Origin: Variovorax sp. | GTDB taxonomy: Bacteria; Pseudomonadota; Gammaproteobacteria; Burkholderiales; Burkholderiaceae_C | DNA: 64,000 bases | Assembly (NCBI GenBank): GCA_017744935.1 | Contig: JAGIAI010000011.1 | Location: 29,607 to 93,606 of the forward strand | Reading direction: 5' to 3' | In this document: positions 27,693 through 38,400 of the stretch, one piece after another | Position numbering within the stretch: position 1 is the first letter of the stretch | Layout of the letters: every line of letters begins with the position of its first letter | Program-made: the position numbers and the translations under genes | The notes under the pieces: generated by a model | Told to the model about the DNA's origin: nothing | What the model saw: only the letters and a program-made list of their open reading frames with translations | The model's database searches: none

Positions 27693-29945
27693 TCAGCGCG
27701 ACACGCCGCGCAGAAGGCGCAGGCCGTTGCCCACCACCAGCAGGCTCGCGCCCATGTCGGCAAACACCGCCATCCACATGGTCGCGCTGCCGAACACCGC
27801 CAGCACAAAGAACACCGCCTTGATCGCAAGCGCGAGGCTGATGTTCTGCCAGAGCACCGCGTGCGTGCGGCGCGACAGGCGGATCGTCTCCGCGATGCGA
27901 CCGAGCCTGTCGTTCATGATGACCACGTCGGCCGCTTCCATTGCGGTGTCGGTGCCGGCCGCACCCATGGCGAATCCGATGTCGGCCTGTGCCAGGGCGG
28001 GCGCGTCGTTGATGCCGTCGCCGGCCATGGCGGTCGCGCCGTAGCGCTTGCGCATCTCGCGGATCGCATCGAGCTTGTCCTGCGGCAGCAGTCCGCCCCG
28101 CGCATCGGCGATGCCCGCCTCGCGCGCAACGGCGTGCGCCGTGGCTCCGTTGTCGCCGGAGAGCATGACGGGCGCGACGCCCAGTGCCTGGAGCTGCGAG
28201 ATGGCGGTGGCCGCATCCGGCCGGAGCGTGTCTGCGACCGCGAAGATGGCGAGCACCTCGCGTTCGCTTGCCAGCAGAGTGACGGTGCGCCCGAGGGTCT
28301 CGTGCGTGGCAAGTTCCGCTTCGAGCGTCGCATCCGACAAGCCGCGTTCCCTGACGAGTCGGTGGTTGCCCAGCGTCAGCACCTCTCCGTCCACCGTGCC
28401 GGTGACCCCGCGGCCGGGCAGCGCCGTAAAGCGATCGACTTCGACGGCACCGCCTTCCAGCCCCTCGGCAATGGCCTTCGAAACAGGATGATCCGATCTT
28501 GCAGCCAGGGACTTCGCAAGGCGCTGCACAGCGGCTTCGTCAGCTTGCGCGCCGCCCCACGCCTTGAATCCCACGAGCTTGGGCTCGCCTTCAGTGATCG
28601 TGCCGGTCTTGTCCAGCGCGACTGCCTTGAGCAGGCGGGCATCCTCCAGGTAGGTTCCGCCCTTGATCAGAATGCCGCGACGTGCCGCCGCCGCGAGGCC
28701 GCTCACGATCGTCACAGGCGTCGAAATCACCAGTGCGCACGGGCACGCGATCACCAGAAGCACCAGCGCCTTGTAGATCGACGCCAGCCATTCCCATCCG
28801 AGGAACAGCGGCGGCAGCACGGCCACCGCAAGTGCCAGCGCGAAGACCATCGGCGTGTAGACGGCCGCGAAGCGGTCCACGAAGCGTTGCGTCGGCGCGC
28901 GCGAACCCTGGGCCTCCTCGACTGAATGAATGATGCGTGCAAGGGTGGTGTCACTCGCAACGGCCGTCACGCGGAACTCGATCTCGCCGTGCTCGTTGAT
29001 CGTGCCTGCGAAGACGGGATCGCCGGGCTCCTTGTCGACCGGGATGCTCTCGCCGGTGACGGGCGACTGGTTGATGCTGCTGCTGCCCCGCGTGACGATG
29101 CCGTCGAGCGCCAGCCGCTCGCCGGGCTTCACGCGCGCGATGGCGCCGATCACGATGGCGTGCGCCGGCACGCGCAGCCACGTGCCATCCGCCTGCTGCA
29201 CTTCGGCATCGCTCGGCGCGAGATCGACCAGCGCCTTGATCGCGTTGCGTGCCCGGTCCACGGCGCGGGCCTCGATCAGCTCTGCGATTGCATACAGCGC
29301 CATCACCATCGCCGCTTCGGGCCACTGTCCGATGACGAACGCGCCAGTCACCGCGACCGACATCAGCGCATTGATGTTGAGTCGGCCCTGCCGCAGCGCG
29401 TTCAGTCCCTTGGCGTAGGTTTCGAGGCCGGCCAGCCCGATCGCAGTGGCGGCGATCGCCATGCCGAACACTTTCCAGGGCGTGCTGGCAGGCGCGAAGT
29501 ACGAGATTCCTTCGGCCGCCAATGCGAGTGCGAGTGCAGCGGCGAGGCGCAGGTAGCCGCTTGCCTGTCCATGGTCGTGCTCGTGCGTGTGTTCGCCGGC
29601 GCCATGTGTCGATGACCCAGCCAATGGCGAAGGTGTGAATCCAGCCTTGCGAATCGCATCGAGCGCGAGCGTCACGGCGCCCGGCGTGCCGTCGATCCTC
29701 AGCGTGCGCTGGCCCAGCTGGAAGTGCAGTCCGCGGATGCCCTCGATCGGCTCCACCGCGCGGCGGATGTCGGATTCCTCCGCGCTGCAGTCCATGGTGG
29801 GAATGCGGAACGTGTTGTCCGCGAGTGGGCCGGGTCCGATCGGGGCGGCGGCTTCGTGGGCGTGATCGGCAGCGCAGCAGTGGGAATGTGCGCCGTGTGC
29901 GCCATGCGCCGCGCCGACAGGTGTTTCTGGGGAGCTTCTTGCCAT
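27693..29945 (-). CDS. Zn/Cd/Pb-transporting P1B-type ATPase
   Basis: The 750-residue pump exports divalent soft metals from the cytosol. It has a His-rich N-terminus (HGAHGAHSHCC), one HMA domain with MDCSAEE at residues 51-57 (the Asp-Cys-x2-Glu form typical of ZntA/CadA), and a second His stretch (HTHEHDHGQ). Eight membrane segments are expected, with CPC at residues 401-403, the phosphorylated aspartate D445 in DKTGT, HP in SDHPVSK, and GDGINDAP. No MerR or ArsR regulator lies beside it, so regulation is not evident. The ATG at 29945 starts before the His-rich segment. Confidence 0.93.
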   Translation of the reverse strand: MARSSPETPVGAAHGAHGAHSHCCAADHAHEAAAPIGPGPLADNTFRIPTMDCSAEESDIRRAVEPIEGIRGLHFQLGQRTLRIDGTPGAVTLALDAIRKAGFTPSPLAGSSTHGAGEHTHEHDHGQASGYLRLAAALALALAAEGISYFAPASTPWKVFGMAIAATAIGLAGLETYAKGLNALRQGRLNINALMSVAVTGAFVIGQWPEAAMVMALYAIAELIEARAVDRARNAIKALVDLAPSDAEVQQADGTWLRVPAHAIVIGAIARVKPGERLALDGIVTRGSSSINQSPVTGESIPVDKEPGDPVFAGTINEHGEIEFRVTAVASDTTLARIIHSVEEAQGSRAPTQRFVDRFAAVYTPMVFALALAVAVLPPLFLGWEWLASIYKALVLLVIACPCALVISTPVTIVSGLAAAARRGILIKGGTYLEDARLLKAVALDKTGTITEGEPKLVGFKAWGGAQADEAAVQRLAKSLAARSDHPVSKAIAEGLEGGAVEVDRFTALPGRGVTGTVDGEVLTLGNHRLVRERGLSDATLEAELATHETLGRTVTLLASEREVLAIFAVADTLRPDAATAISQLQALGVAPVMLSGDNGATAHAVAREAGIADARGGLLPQDKLDAIREMRKRYGATAMAGDGINDAPALAQADIGFAMGAAGTDTAMEAADVVIMNDRLGRIAETIRLSRRTHAVLWQNISLALAIKAVFFVLAVFGSATMWMAVFADMGASLLVVGNGLRLLRGVSR

Positions 29946-30021
29946 GCACCCATTGGAAACCCTGAAGTGGCTACAAGGTCAAGCGACGGCGCGCACCGTT
30001 CCCCGATGGTGCGTTGCGGGG

Positions 30022-30276
30022 TCAGAAATCGGCGCTGTGCAGGCAGATCGCTTCGTTCGGATTGGCGCGGTAGCGCTCCATCGCGAGCGCGTCGATCGAA
30101 TCCGAGTTGAGTGCGTAGGCCTGAACCAGATCCCCCTGACCCTCCGGTGCATGAAAGCGCTTGTGAAGCGCCTCTTCGTCGATCCGCGCAATGATGCGCG
30201 CACCGTCGTAACCATCCGGGTAGATGGCGAACTGAACGCTGCCGGCCGCGGGTAGGAAGATTGCTTCGGAAGCCAT
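30022..30276 (-). CDS. DUF1488-like small protein
   Basis: The 84-residue product contains VQFAIYPDGYDGARIIARIDEEALHKRF, resembling the short DUF1488 proteins in which a beta-strand pair with GYDG precedes an IDEEAL helix. No export signal or catalytic motif is visible, so it is probably a small cytosolic protein of unknown role. It lies between ureG (129 bases upstream in the same direction) and the P-type ATPase. An inverted repeat at 30335-30354 upstream suggests its own regulation. Confidence 0.65.
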   Translation of the reverse strand: MASEAIFLPAAGSVQFAIYPDGYDGARIIARIDEEALHKRFHAPEGQGDLVQAYALNSDSIDALAMERYRANPNEAICLHSADF

Positions 30277-30334
30277 GATGGTGCTCAACTGCTGACTCGT
30301 TTCAAAGAGTGTCTGGCGTAACTGCAACGCCGAC

Positions 30335-30354
30335 CATAGGTCCTTTGTCCTATG
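30335..30354. promoter_or_regulatory. Inverted repeat upstream of the DUF1488-like gene
   Basis: CATAGG and CCTATG are separated by eight bases, about 59 bases before the start of the leftward DUF1488-like gene. It lies in the 128-base gap after ureG and may be an operator. A second hairpin (CGGACC/GGTCCG, 30371-30389) follows the ureG stop but lacks a T-tract. Confidence 0.3.
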
Positions 30355-30404
30355 ACCCCTCAGCAAGTTGCGGACCATTTCACGGTCCGTCCGGCCAACG
30401 TGTT

Positions 30405-31055
30405 TCAGTGCGCGGTGAGCATGCCGCGGTCTTCGATGAAGGCCACGACATCGGCCAGGCCGGACAGCGTCTTGAGGTTGGTCATGACGAACGGCCGCTG
30501 CTTGCGCATGCGCTTCGTGTCGGCCTCCATCACGCCGAGATCCGCACCGACGTGGGGCGCGAGGTCGGTCTTGTTGATCACGAAGAGGTCGCTCTTGGTG
30601 ATGCCGGGGCCGCCCTTGCGCGGGATCTTCTCGCCGGCCGCGACGTCGATCACGTAGATCGTGAGATCCGACAGCTCGGGGCTGAAGGTCGCGGCAAGGT
30701 TGTCGCCACCCGATTCCACGAACACCACGTCGGCGTCGGGAAACTGCGCCAGCATGCGGTCGATGGCTTCGAGATTGATGGATGCGTCCTCGCGGATTGC
30801 GGTGTGCGGGCAGCCGCCGGTCTCCACGCCCATGATGCGTTCGGCCGGCAAGGCGCCGGCCACGGTCAGCAGCCGCTGGTCTTCCTTGGTGTAGATGTCG
30901 TTGGTGATGGCGACGAGGTCGTATTTCTCGCGCATCGCCTTGCAGAGCATCTCCAGCAGCGTGGTCTTGCCCGAGCCGACGGGGCCTCCGATGCCGACCC
31001 GCAGTGGCGGCAGCTTCTTGGTGCGATGGGGAATGTGATGAAGGGCGGAAGACAT
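30405..31055 (-). CDS. ureG: Urease accessory GTPase UreG
   Basis: UreG is a SIMIBI GTPase that drives nickel delivery into urease together with UreF and UreD. The 216-residue protein has the P-loop GPVGSGKT near residue 24, the metal-binding [28 protein letters not shown], and the NKTD nucleotide-specificity motif. It is the last accessory gene of the operon and follows ureF by five bases. Confidence 0.97.
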   Translation of the reverse strand: MSSALHHIPHRTKKLPPLRVGIGGPVGSGKTTLLEMLCKAMREKYDLVAITNDIYTKEDQRLLTVAGALPAERIMGVETGGCPHTAIREDASINLEAIDRMLAQFPDADVVFVESGGDNLAATFSPELSDLTIYVIDVAAGEKIPRKGGPGITKSDLFVINKTDLAPHVGADLGVMEADTKRMRKQRPFVMTNLKTLSGLADVVAFIEDRGMLTAH

Positions 31056-31060
31056 GATGT

Positions 31061-31750
31061 TCAGCTTCTGAAGAGTCGCGAGTACTGGGATTCGTGCCTG
31101 GACGAAAGCACTGCCAGCATGGGTGAAAAGGCCTGCCGTTCGTCATCCGACAGTGTGAGCGCATGTCGGACAGCCGTGGGGATTTCCGCGGCCAGCCGTG
31201 CCAGCATCCGCTGCCCGGCGCTCTGGCCGAGCGGTACCGCCTTGACTGCTGCGGCGGTCATGTTCTCTGCCCAGCCGAAGGCGAACGCGAGGCAGGCGTC
31301 GTGCGCGCTGGCGTCGGTGCGACTCGCGGCAAAGGCGAACGCGACGGGGTAGCTCGCCGGAAGCTTGTCGAAGACCCGTGAGGCATCGTCGTGATGCAGC
31401 TTGAGCCATTCGACGAAGGAGCGGCCCATCTGCTCGGCCTGCAGCAGGAATTCGGACGACTCGCGCGTCTGAAAGACCCAGTCGTTGAGTGCCGCGATGC
31501 GTTCAAGATCGCTCCGGCGCCACGCAGTAACGGCCTGCGCCACGATGGCGAGATCCGCCCGCCCAAGGCTCAGGTGGAGCTGGTCGCAAAGCCAGCCGGC
31601 AGCCTGTTGCTCATCGCCGATGCCTGCCCATTCGATGGCTGCCTCAAGCCCCTCGGAATACGAGAACCCGCCGACGGGAAGGGCCGGCGACGCCAGCCAG
31701 ATCAGTTGCAGCAGGCTTGCGGCGGGAAGGGCGGCCGGCGGGTTGTCCAT
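31061..31750 (-). CDS. ureF: Urease accessory protein UreF
   Basis: UreF acts as the GTPase-coupling component of the urease activation complex. The 229-residue, all-helical protein contains the characteristic [16 protein letters not shown] near residues 21-36 and ends with the flexible [14 protein letters not shown] tail that contacts its partners. Its ATG shares one base with the ureE stop (TGATG), indicating translational coupling. Confidence 0.95.
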   Translation of the reverse strand: MDNPPAALPAASLLQLIWLASPALPVGGFSYSEGLEAAIEWAGIGDEQQAAGWLCDQLHLSLGRADLAIVAQAVTAWRRSDLERIAALNDWVFQTRESSEFLLQAEQMGRSFVEWLKLHHDDASRVFDKLPASYPVAFAFAASRTDASAHDACLAFAFGWAENMTAAAVKAVPLGQSAGQRMLARLAAEIPTAVRHALTLSDDERQAFSPMLAVLSSRHESQYSRLFRS

Positions 31751-32349
31751 CAGTGCGAATGACCGTGGCCGTGGTCGTGACGGTGGTGGTCGTGCTCATG
31801 GTCGTGGTCGTGATGCGGATGTGAGCCGGAATAGGCATCCGGATGCAGCACCGGCCCCACAGGCGCGGCGCCATGCGAATGGCCATGCCCGCCGTGCGCA
31901 CCATAGGCGCCGCCTTCGGGCTCGAAGGCTTCCTCGGCTTCGCGCACGATGAGATGCATCGAACGCAGCATTCCGGCCAGCACATGGTCCGGTTCGATCT
32001 TCAGGTGGTCGGGCTTCAGTTCAATCGGCACGTGCCGGTTGCCGAGGTGATAGGCCGCGCGCAGCAGGTCGAATGGCGTGCCGTGCTCGGTGCAGTGCGT
32101 GATGACGAGCACCGGTTGCGGCGCCGCGATCACGCGGATCAGCGAGCCGTCTTCCGCGACCAGCACGTCACCGCCGCGCACCGAGGTGCCGCGCGGCAGG
32201 AAGACGCCGACCTGGCGACCTTGCGAATCGGTGATGTCGAAGCGGCTCTTCTGACGCACGTCCCAGTCGAGTTCGACCGTGGCGGCGCGCTTGAGCAGGA
32301 CCGGCGCGAGGCCGCCGCCCTGGGGCATGAGTTTGTTGGCTGTGAGCAT
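31750..32349 (-). CDS. ureE: Urease nickel metallochaperone UreE
   Basis: UreE binds nickel and hands it to the UreG complex. The 199-residue product has the N-terminal peptide-binding domain (to about residue 75) and the Ni-binding domain ([28 protein letters not shown]). A long histidine-rich C-terminal tail, about 50 residues with more than 15 His, probably stores extra nickel. The ureC gene lies 66 bases upstream, the widest gap within the urease series. Confidence 0.95.
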   Translation of the reverse strand: MLTANKLMPQGGGLAPVLLKRAATVELDWDVRQKSRFDITDSQGRQVGVFLPRGTSVRGGDVLVAEDGSLIRVIAAPQPVLVITHCTEHGTPFDLLRAAYHLGNRHVPIELKPDHLKIEPDHVLAGMLRSMHLIVREAEEAFEPEGGAYGAHGGHGHSHGAAPVGPVLHPDAYSGSHPHHDHDHEHDHHRHDHGHGHSH

Positions 32350-32415
32350 GGCAGGAGAAAAGGTTCGGATGGGCGGATTGTGAATCCGCGCGCCATCCGC
32401 ACCGCCAGAAGGGGG

Positions 32416-34134
32416 CTAGAACAGAAAGTACCGCTGCGTCATCGGCAGCGCCACCGCCGGATCGCAGGTCAGCAACTGCCCGTCCGCGCGCACCGCGTAG
32501 GTCTGCGGATCGATCTCCATCTTCGGCGTGTAAGCGTTGTGCACCATGTGCTGCTTGCGCACTGCGCGGATGTTCTTCACCGCGCTCAGATGCTTCGCGA
32601 GCCCGTAGCGCTGGCCGATGCCCGCTGCGAGCCCGGCTTGCGAGACGAAGGTGATCGAACTCTTCGCGAGCGATCCGCCGAACGAGCCGAACATCGGCCG
32701 GTAGTGCACCGGCTGCGGCGTCGGGATCGATGCGTTCGGATCGCCCATGGCAGCCATCGCGATGGTGCCGCCCTTGAGGATCGCGAACGGCTTCACGCCG
32801 AAGAAGGCCGGCTTCCACACCACGAGGTCGGCCCACTTGCCGACTTCGATGCTGCCCACCTCGTGCGAGATGCCGTGCGAGATCGCCGGGTTGATCGTGT
32901 ACTTGGCGACGTACCGCTTGGCGCGGAAGTTGTCGTTGCGCTCGGCGTCCTCCGGCAGCTTGCCGCGCTGCGCCTTCATCTTGTGGGCGGTCTGCCAGCA
33001 TCGGATGATGACCTCGCCGACGCGGCCCATCGCCTGGCTGTCGGAGCTGAACATGCTGATCGCGCCCATGTCGTGCAGGATGTCCTCGGCCGCGATGGTT
33101 TCCTTGCGGATGCGGCTCTCGGCGAAGGCAAGGTCCTCGGCGATGCCCGCGTCGAGGTGGTGGCACACCATGAGCATGTCGACGTGCTCGTCGAGCGTGT
33201 TCACGGTATAGGGCATCGTCGGATTGGTGGAAGAGGGCAGGAAGTTCGCCTCGCCCACCACGCGCAGGATGTCCGGTGCATGTCCGCCGCCCGCGCCTTC
33301 GGTGTGGAAGGCGCAGATCGCGCGGCCTTTCACCGCCGCAATCGTGTTCTCGACGAAGCCCGATTCGTTCAATGTGTCGCTGTGGATCGCCACCTGCGTG
33401 TCGGTGGCATCGGCCACGTCGAGGCAGTTGCTGATCGCGGCCGGCGTCGTGCCCCAGTCCTCGTGCAGCTTGAGGCCGATCACACCTGCGTCGATCTGCT
33501 CGTGCAGCGAGGCAGGCAGGCTCGCGTTCCCCTTGCCGAGAAAGCCGAGGTTCATCGGGAACGCGTCAGCGGCCTGCAGCATGCGCTCGATGTGCCACGG
33601 GCCCGGCGTCGCGGTGGTCGCGAAGGTGCCGGTCGCAGGGCCGGTGCCGCCGCCGAGCATTGTCGTCACGCCCGAAGCCAGCGCCTCTTCGATCTGCTGC
33701 GGGCAGATGAAGTGGATGTGGCTGTCGATGCCGCCTGCGGTGACGATGTTGCCTTCGCAACTGATCACCTCGGTACCCGCGCCGATCACGATGTCCACGC
33801 CGGGTTGCACGTCCGGATTGCCGGCCTTGCCGATTGCGACGATGCGGCCGTCCTTCAGGCCGATGTCGGCCTTCACGATGCCCCAGTGGTCGAGGATGAG
33901 CGCGTTGGTCATCACGGTGTCGACCGTGCCTTCGGCGCGCGTGCGCTGGCCTTGCGCCATGCCGTCGCGGATGGTCTTGCCGCCGCCGAACTTGACCTCT
34001 TCGCCGTAGCCGCCGGCATGCAGGGTGTAGTCCTCCTCGACTTCGATCACGAGGTCGGTGTCGGCGAGCCGCACGCGGTCGCCCACGGTAGGTCCGAAGA
34101 TTTCGGCGTACGCACGCCTTCCAATCGTTGCCAT
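32416..34134 (-). CDS. ureC: Urease alpha subunit
   Basis: UreC is the catalytic subunit that hydrolyses urea to ammonia and carbamate at a dinickel centre. In the 572-residue product all key residues are present: H139 and H141 (HIH), carbamylated K222 in [10 protein letters not shown]251, H277, flap C324 and H325 in MVCHHLD, and D365 in FSSDSQAMG. These sit exactly five positions later than in the Klebsiella enzyme. The ATG overlaps the ureB stop by one base (TGATG). Confidence 0.98.
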   Translation of the reverse strand: MATIGRRAYAEIFGPTVGDRVRLADTDLVIEVEEDYTLHAGGYGEEVKFGGGKTIRDGMAQGQRTRAEGTVDTVMTNALILDHWGIVKADIGLKDGRIVAIGKAGNPDVQPGVDIVIGAGTEVISCEGNIVTAGGIDSHIHFICPQQIEEALASGVTTMLGGGTGPATGTFATTATPGPWHIERMLQAADAFPMNLGFLGKGNASLPASLHEQIDAGVIGLKLHEDWGTTPAAISNCLDVADATDTQVAIHSDTLNESGFVENTIAAVKGRAICAFHTEGAGGGHAPDILRVVGEANFLPSSTNPTMPYTVNTLDEHVDMLMVCHHLDAGIAEDLAFAESRIRKETIAAEDILHDMGAISMFSSDSQAMGRVGEVIIRCWQTAHKMKAQRGKLPEDAERNDNFRAKRYVAKYTINPAISHGISHEVGSIEVGKWADLVVWKPAFFGVKPFAILKGGTIAMAAMGDPNASIPTPQPVHYRPMFGSFGGSLAKSSITFVSQAGLAAGIGQRYGLAKHLSAVKNIRAVRKQHMVHNAYTPKMEIDPQTYAVRADGQLLTCDPAVALPMTQRYFLF

Positions 34135-34439
34135 CAGAGCTTCCCTTGCACGAGTCCGCGGAATCCGTAGACCACGCGGTCGCCGGAGAAATCGACCAGT
34201 TCGACCGTGCGTTGCTGGCCCGGCTCGAAGCGCACCGCGGTGCCCGATGCGATGTTCAGTCGCATGCCGCGCGCGGCTTCACGGTCGAAGCCCAGTGCGC
34301 CGTTGGTTTCCGCGAAGTGGTAGTGCGAGCCGACCTGGATCGGCCGGTCGGCGGTGTTCTGCACGACCAGCGTGATGGTGCGTCGGCCGGGGTTCAGGAC
34401 GTGATCGCCCTCGTCGGTGAGGAGTTCGCCGGGAATCAT
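34134..34439 (-). CDS. ureB: Urease beta subunit
   Basis: UreB is a small structural subunit of the (UreABC)3 enzyme. From the ATG at 34439 the product is 101 residues, beginning [19 protein letters not shown] and containing [12 protein letters not shown] and [17 protein letters not shown] two codons earlier is possible, but the ATG has GAGG at the right distance and gives the usual MIPGE start. It follows hupE by 10 bases and is coupled to ureC. Confidence 0.95.
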   Translation of the reverse strand: MIPGELLTDEGDHVLNPGRRTITLVVQNTADRPIQVGSHYHFAETNGALGFDREAARGMRLNIASGTAVRFEPGQQRTVELVDFSGDRVVYGFRGLVQGKL

Positions 34440-34449
34440 CGGCACTGCC

Positions 34450-35049
34450 TCAGGCCAGACCGCCGAGCAGCGCGACGCCGAATACCGCCACGGCCGCGCC
34501 GGCCAGGCGCGGCGCCCACCGATGGCTGTGGCGGAGCGACCACCCGATCACGATGCCTGCGACGTGCAGCAGCACGGTGGCGGCGAGCATGCCTGTGAGG
34601 GTGAGTGCGGCGCCTAATTCGCGAGCCAGTTCCTGTCCGTGCGCCACCCCGTGGAACACGGCGAACGCGCCGACAAGCGATGCGGCCGCCAGGGCCGGCA
34701 GGCGGCGTTGCGTGGCCACCAGCAGCCCGAGCACCAGCAGCGACGCGGCGATCATCGGCTCCGCCGCCGGCAGTTGAACGCCAGCCAACCCGGCCAGTGC
34801 GCCCACCAGCAGCATCACCGCGAAGCCCAGCGGTGCCCACAGCAGATCGGGCCACGCGCGGCGTGCGGTCAACGCGCTCCACAGGCCCACCGCGACCATG
34901 GCGGCCAGGTGATCGACCCCGGTCAGCGGATGAAGAAATCCGGCCGCGAAGCCGTGATGCATCCCGCCATCGACGCCCGTGTGAGCACTGGCGGCCAGCG
35001 GCAGGGCGATGAGCAGGGCAAGAGCGGATGAGCGATGGAGTGAGCGCAT
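34450..35049 (-). CDS. HupE/UreJ-family protein (putative nickel permease)
   Basis: The 199-residue product has an N-terminal signal-like helix ([12 protein letters not shown]), the hallmark [20 protein letters not shown], and five further hydrophobic helices with FHGVAHGQE near residue 137. Members of this family in hydrogenase and urease operons are thought to import or gate nickel. It sits between ureA and ureB, an arrangement seen in Comamonadaceae. The ATG at 35049 is chosen over a TTG three codons upstream because an AAGGA ribosome-binding site fits it. Confidence 0.9.
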   Translation of the reverse strand: MRSLHRSSALALLIALPLAASAHTGVDGGMHHGFAAGFLHPLTGVDHLAAMVAVGLWSALTARRAWPDLLWAPLGFAVMLLVGALAGLAGVQLPAAEPMIAASLLVLGLLVATQRRLPALAAASLVGAFAVFHGVAHGQELARELGAALTLTGMLAATVLLHVAGIVIGWSLRHSHRWAPRLAGAAVAVFGVALLGGLA

Positions 35050-35083
35050 GGGATGCAAGTCCTTCGTTGTTGTTCGGGGTGGT

Positions 35084-35386
35084 TCAGACGATCGGTTGAT
35101 GCACCGTGACCAGCTTGGTGCCGTCCGGGAAGGTCGCTTCGACCTGGATGTCCGGAATCATCTCGGGCACGCCGTCCATGACGTCAGCCCGGGTCAGCAC
35201 CGCGCGGCCTTCGCTCATGAGCGCGGCCACGTTCTTGCCGTCGCGCGCGCCTTCCATGACGGCGGCCGAAATCATGGCCACGGCTTCGGGGTAGTTGAGC
35301 TTGAGGCCGCGGGCTCGACGCCGTTCGGCCAGCAGGGCGGCAGTGAAGATGAGCAGCTTGTCTTTTTCTCGCGGTGTCAGTTCCAT
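35084..35386 (-). CDS. ureA: Urease gamma subunit
   Basis: The 100-residue protein begins [27 protein letters not shown] and contains [22 protein letters not shown] and the closing [12 protein letters not shown], all standard for UreA. It is the first gene of the urease operon. Normally ureD precedes ureA, but here the divergent permease-kinase gene does. The operon promoter should lie in the intergenic region that also carries a large palindrome. Confidence 0.97.
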   Translation of the reverse strand: MELTPREKDKLLIFTAALLAERRRARGLKLNYPEAVAMISAAVMEGARDGKNVAALMSEGRAVLTRADVMDGVPEMIPDIQVEATFPDGTKLVTVHQPIV

Positions 35387-35438
35387 GGCGGAGATCGGCG
35401 GTTGAATGCGCCGGCCATTATGGGCAGGCATGACGCTT

Positions 35439-35470
35439 TGCAACAGTCGTGCCGTGGCACGACTGTTGCA
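35439..35470. promoter_or_regulatory. Perfect 15-base inverted repeat in the ureA/permease-kinase divergent region
   Basis: TGCAACAGTCGTGCC is followed by two bases (gt) and then its exact complement, giving a 32-base dyad. It lies 52 bases before the ureA start and just before the GTG start chosen for the permease-kinase. A perfect palindrome this long is unlikely by chance and would be odd inside a coding region. It probably marks an operator or promoter element controlling one or both divergent units. No known consensus fits. Confidence 0.65.
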
Positions 35471-35480
35471 CCGTTTCCCC

Positions 35481-38400
35481 GTGCACCCGACCGCCGTTAC
35501 CCCCGCTCCGAGCGACGACGCGCCGCAGCGCATCGTCAAGGTCCGGCGCGACTACAACAGCTGGGTCGCCCGCGAAACGCTCGAGGACTACGCGCTGCGC
35601 TACACGCCGCAGCGCTTTCGCCGCATGCCCGAGTGGCGCGTGGCGAGCACGGCTTTTGGCGGCGCAGCATCCTTCCTGATCCTGGAGGCGGTCGGCGCGA
35701 CGCTGCTGGTGCAGTACGGCTTCGTCAACGCCTTCTGGGCCATCCTCGTCACCGGGCTCATCATCTTCCTCGCGGGTCTGCCCATCAGCGTCTATGCGGC
35801 GCGCTACGGCGTGGACATGGACCTGCTCACCCGTGGCGCCGGCTTCGGCTACATCGGCTCGACGCTCACTTCGCTCATCTACGCCTGCTTCACTTTCATC
35901 TTCTTCGCGCTCGAAGCGGCAGTGATGGCCTATGCGCTGGAGCTGGCGCTCGGCATTCCGCCGGTGTGGGGCTACCTCGTGTGTGCGCTGGTGGTCATCC
36001 CGCTGGTGACGCACGGCATCTCCGCCATCAGCCGTCTCCAGGTGTGGACGCAGCCCATCTGGCTCCTCATGCTGGTGGTGCCCTTCGGTTATGTGCTGGC
36101 GCGCGATCCTGGTGCGTTCCTGGGCATTGCGCACTATGTCGGTGTGAAGTCGTCCTCGACCGGGTTCGACTTGCACCTATTCGGTGCCGCGCTCACGGTC
36201 GGCATCGCGCTCATTACCCAGATGGGTGAGCAGGCCGACTACCTGCGCTTCATGCCGGCATGCACGCCGGCGAACCGTGGGCGCTGGTGGGCCGGCGTTC
36301 TCGCGGGCGGGCCGGGCTGGGTGGTGCTCGGCGTGCTCAAGATGCTGGGCGGCGCGCTGCTCGCCTATCTTGCGATCAGTCACATGGTGCCGCCCGAGCG
36401 TGCCATCGACCCGAACCAGATGTACCTCGCCGCCTACGAGTACGTCTTTCCCAACTATGGCTGGGCGGTGATCGCGACCGCGGTGTTCGTCGTCATCTCG
36501 CAGCTCAAGATCAACGTCACCAATGCCTACGCGGGCTCGCTCGCATGGAGCAACTTCTTTTCCCGCGTCACCCATAGCCACCCCGGGCGCGTGGTGTGGG
36601 TGGTGTTCAACGCGCTCATCGCCTTCATGCTGATGGAGATGAACGTGTTCGAGGCGCTGGGGGACGTGCTGGGCCTCTACGCCAACATCGCCATCGCCTG
36701 GATGATGGCCGTGGTTGCCGACTTGGTGATCAACAAACCTCTGGGGTTGTCGCCGCCGGGCATCGAATTCAAGCGCGCGCACCTGTGGGACATCAATCCC
36801 GTCGGTGTCGGCGCGATGGCGCTGGCCTCGGTGGTGTCGATCACGGCGCACCTCGGTGTGTTCGGGCCGCTCACGCAGGCCTTCTCTGCGTTGATCGCGC
36901 TGGGCACTGCCTTCATCGCCTCGCCCCTCATTGCGTGGGCCACGCGGGGCAAGTACTACATCGCGCGCCCCTCCGACAGCGTCGTGCATTGGGCGCGCGT
37001 CGAGAAAGACGCGGGGAGCTACCAGCGGCTGACCGTGCAGCGCTGCGCGATCTGCGAGCGCGAATACGAAGGCCCCGACATGGCGCACTGCCCCGCGTAC
37101 CAGGGGCCGATCTGCTCGCTGTGCTGCACGCTCGATGCGCGTTGCGGCGACCTCTGCAAGCCGCAGGCGAGCCTTTCTTCGCAATGGTCCGGCGTGCTGC
37201 GCTGGCTTCTGCCGCGCCGCGTGTGGCCGTACCTGGACACGGGCCTCGGGCACTTCCTGCTGCTGATGCTGATCCTCGTGCCGTTGCTCGCAGCGGTGTT
37301 TGGTGTGCTCTACCAGCAGGAGCTGCGCGCACTGGCCGAAAACGCGCTGACCGAGGCCGCGATGCTCGACATGCAGCCCGCCGCGTTGCGCTCCGGCTTC
37401 CTCAAGGCGTACATGGCGCTGCTGCTGATCGCAGGGATCATCGCCTGGTGGCTGGTGCTCGCCCACCAGAGCCGCAAGGTGGCGCAGGAGGAATCCAACC
37501 GGCAGACCCATCTGCTGATGCGCGAGATCGAACTGCACCGCGAGACCGATCGAGCGCTGCAGGAAGCCAAGCGCACCGCCGACCAGGCCAACCAGGCCAA
37601 GAGCCGCTACATCAGCGCGATCAGCCATGAGCTGCGCACGCCACTCAACAGCATCCTCGGCTACGCACAGTTGATGGGCGAAGACACCGCGGTGCCGCCG
37701 CATCGCCGGCAGGCGGTCGCTGTGATCAAGCGCGGCGGCGAGCATCTGCTTTCGCTGATCGAGGGCACGCTCGATATCGCGCACATCGAGGCGGGCAAGC
37801 TCACACTCAGCGCGAAGCCGATGCAGTTCGCCGAGGTCATGCGCGAGTTGGCGGACATGTTCGAGCTGCAGGCCCTCGAGAAGGGCCTGGCCTTCCGCTT
37901 CGAACCGACCGGCACGCTGCCGGAGGTGGTGCGCGCCGATGAAAAGCGCGTGCGGCAGATTCTCATCAACCTGCTGGGCAATGCCATCAAGTTCACAGCA
38001 GCCGGCGAGGTCACGCTGCGGGTGCGCTATGCGCGCGAGTTCGCCGCGATCGAGATCGAGGACACCGGACCCGGCATGTCGCCCGAGGAGCTGGGTCGCA
38101 TCTTCGAGCCCTTTGCGCGCGGATCGACTGCGGCCGGCGCGGCGTCGGGCGCGGGGCTCGGCCTCACGATCGCCAAGATGCTGATCGACCTCATGGGCGG
38201 CGAGATGACGGTGCAAAGCAGCACGGGCGTCGGCTCGGTGTTTCGCGTGCGGCTGTTCCTGCCGCATGTGCACGAGGCGCCCGTGAAGAGCGTGCGTCGC
38301 CCGCACGCGCCGCGCGTGCGTCGCGGCTACGAAGGCAAGCGCCGCCGGCTGCTGGTGGTCGACAACGAAGAAGCCGATCGTGACCTGCTGGTGCATGTGC

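Noticed and set aside
31843..34170. A 775-codon open frame on the plus strand across the urease genes
   Set aside because: It is antisense to ureE and ureC, which have all their catalytic or binding residues; the frame has no domain.
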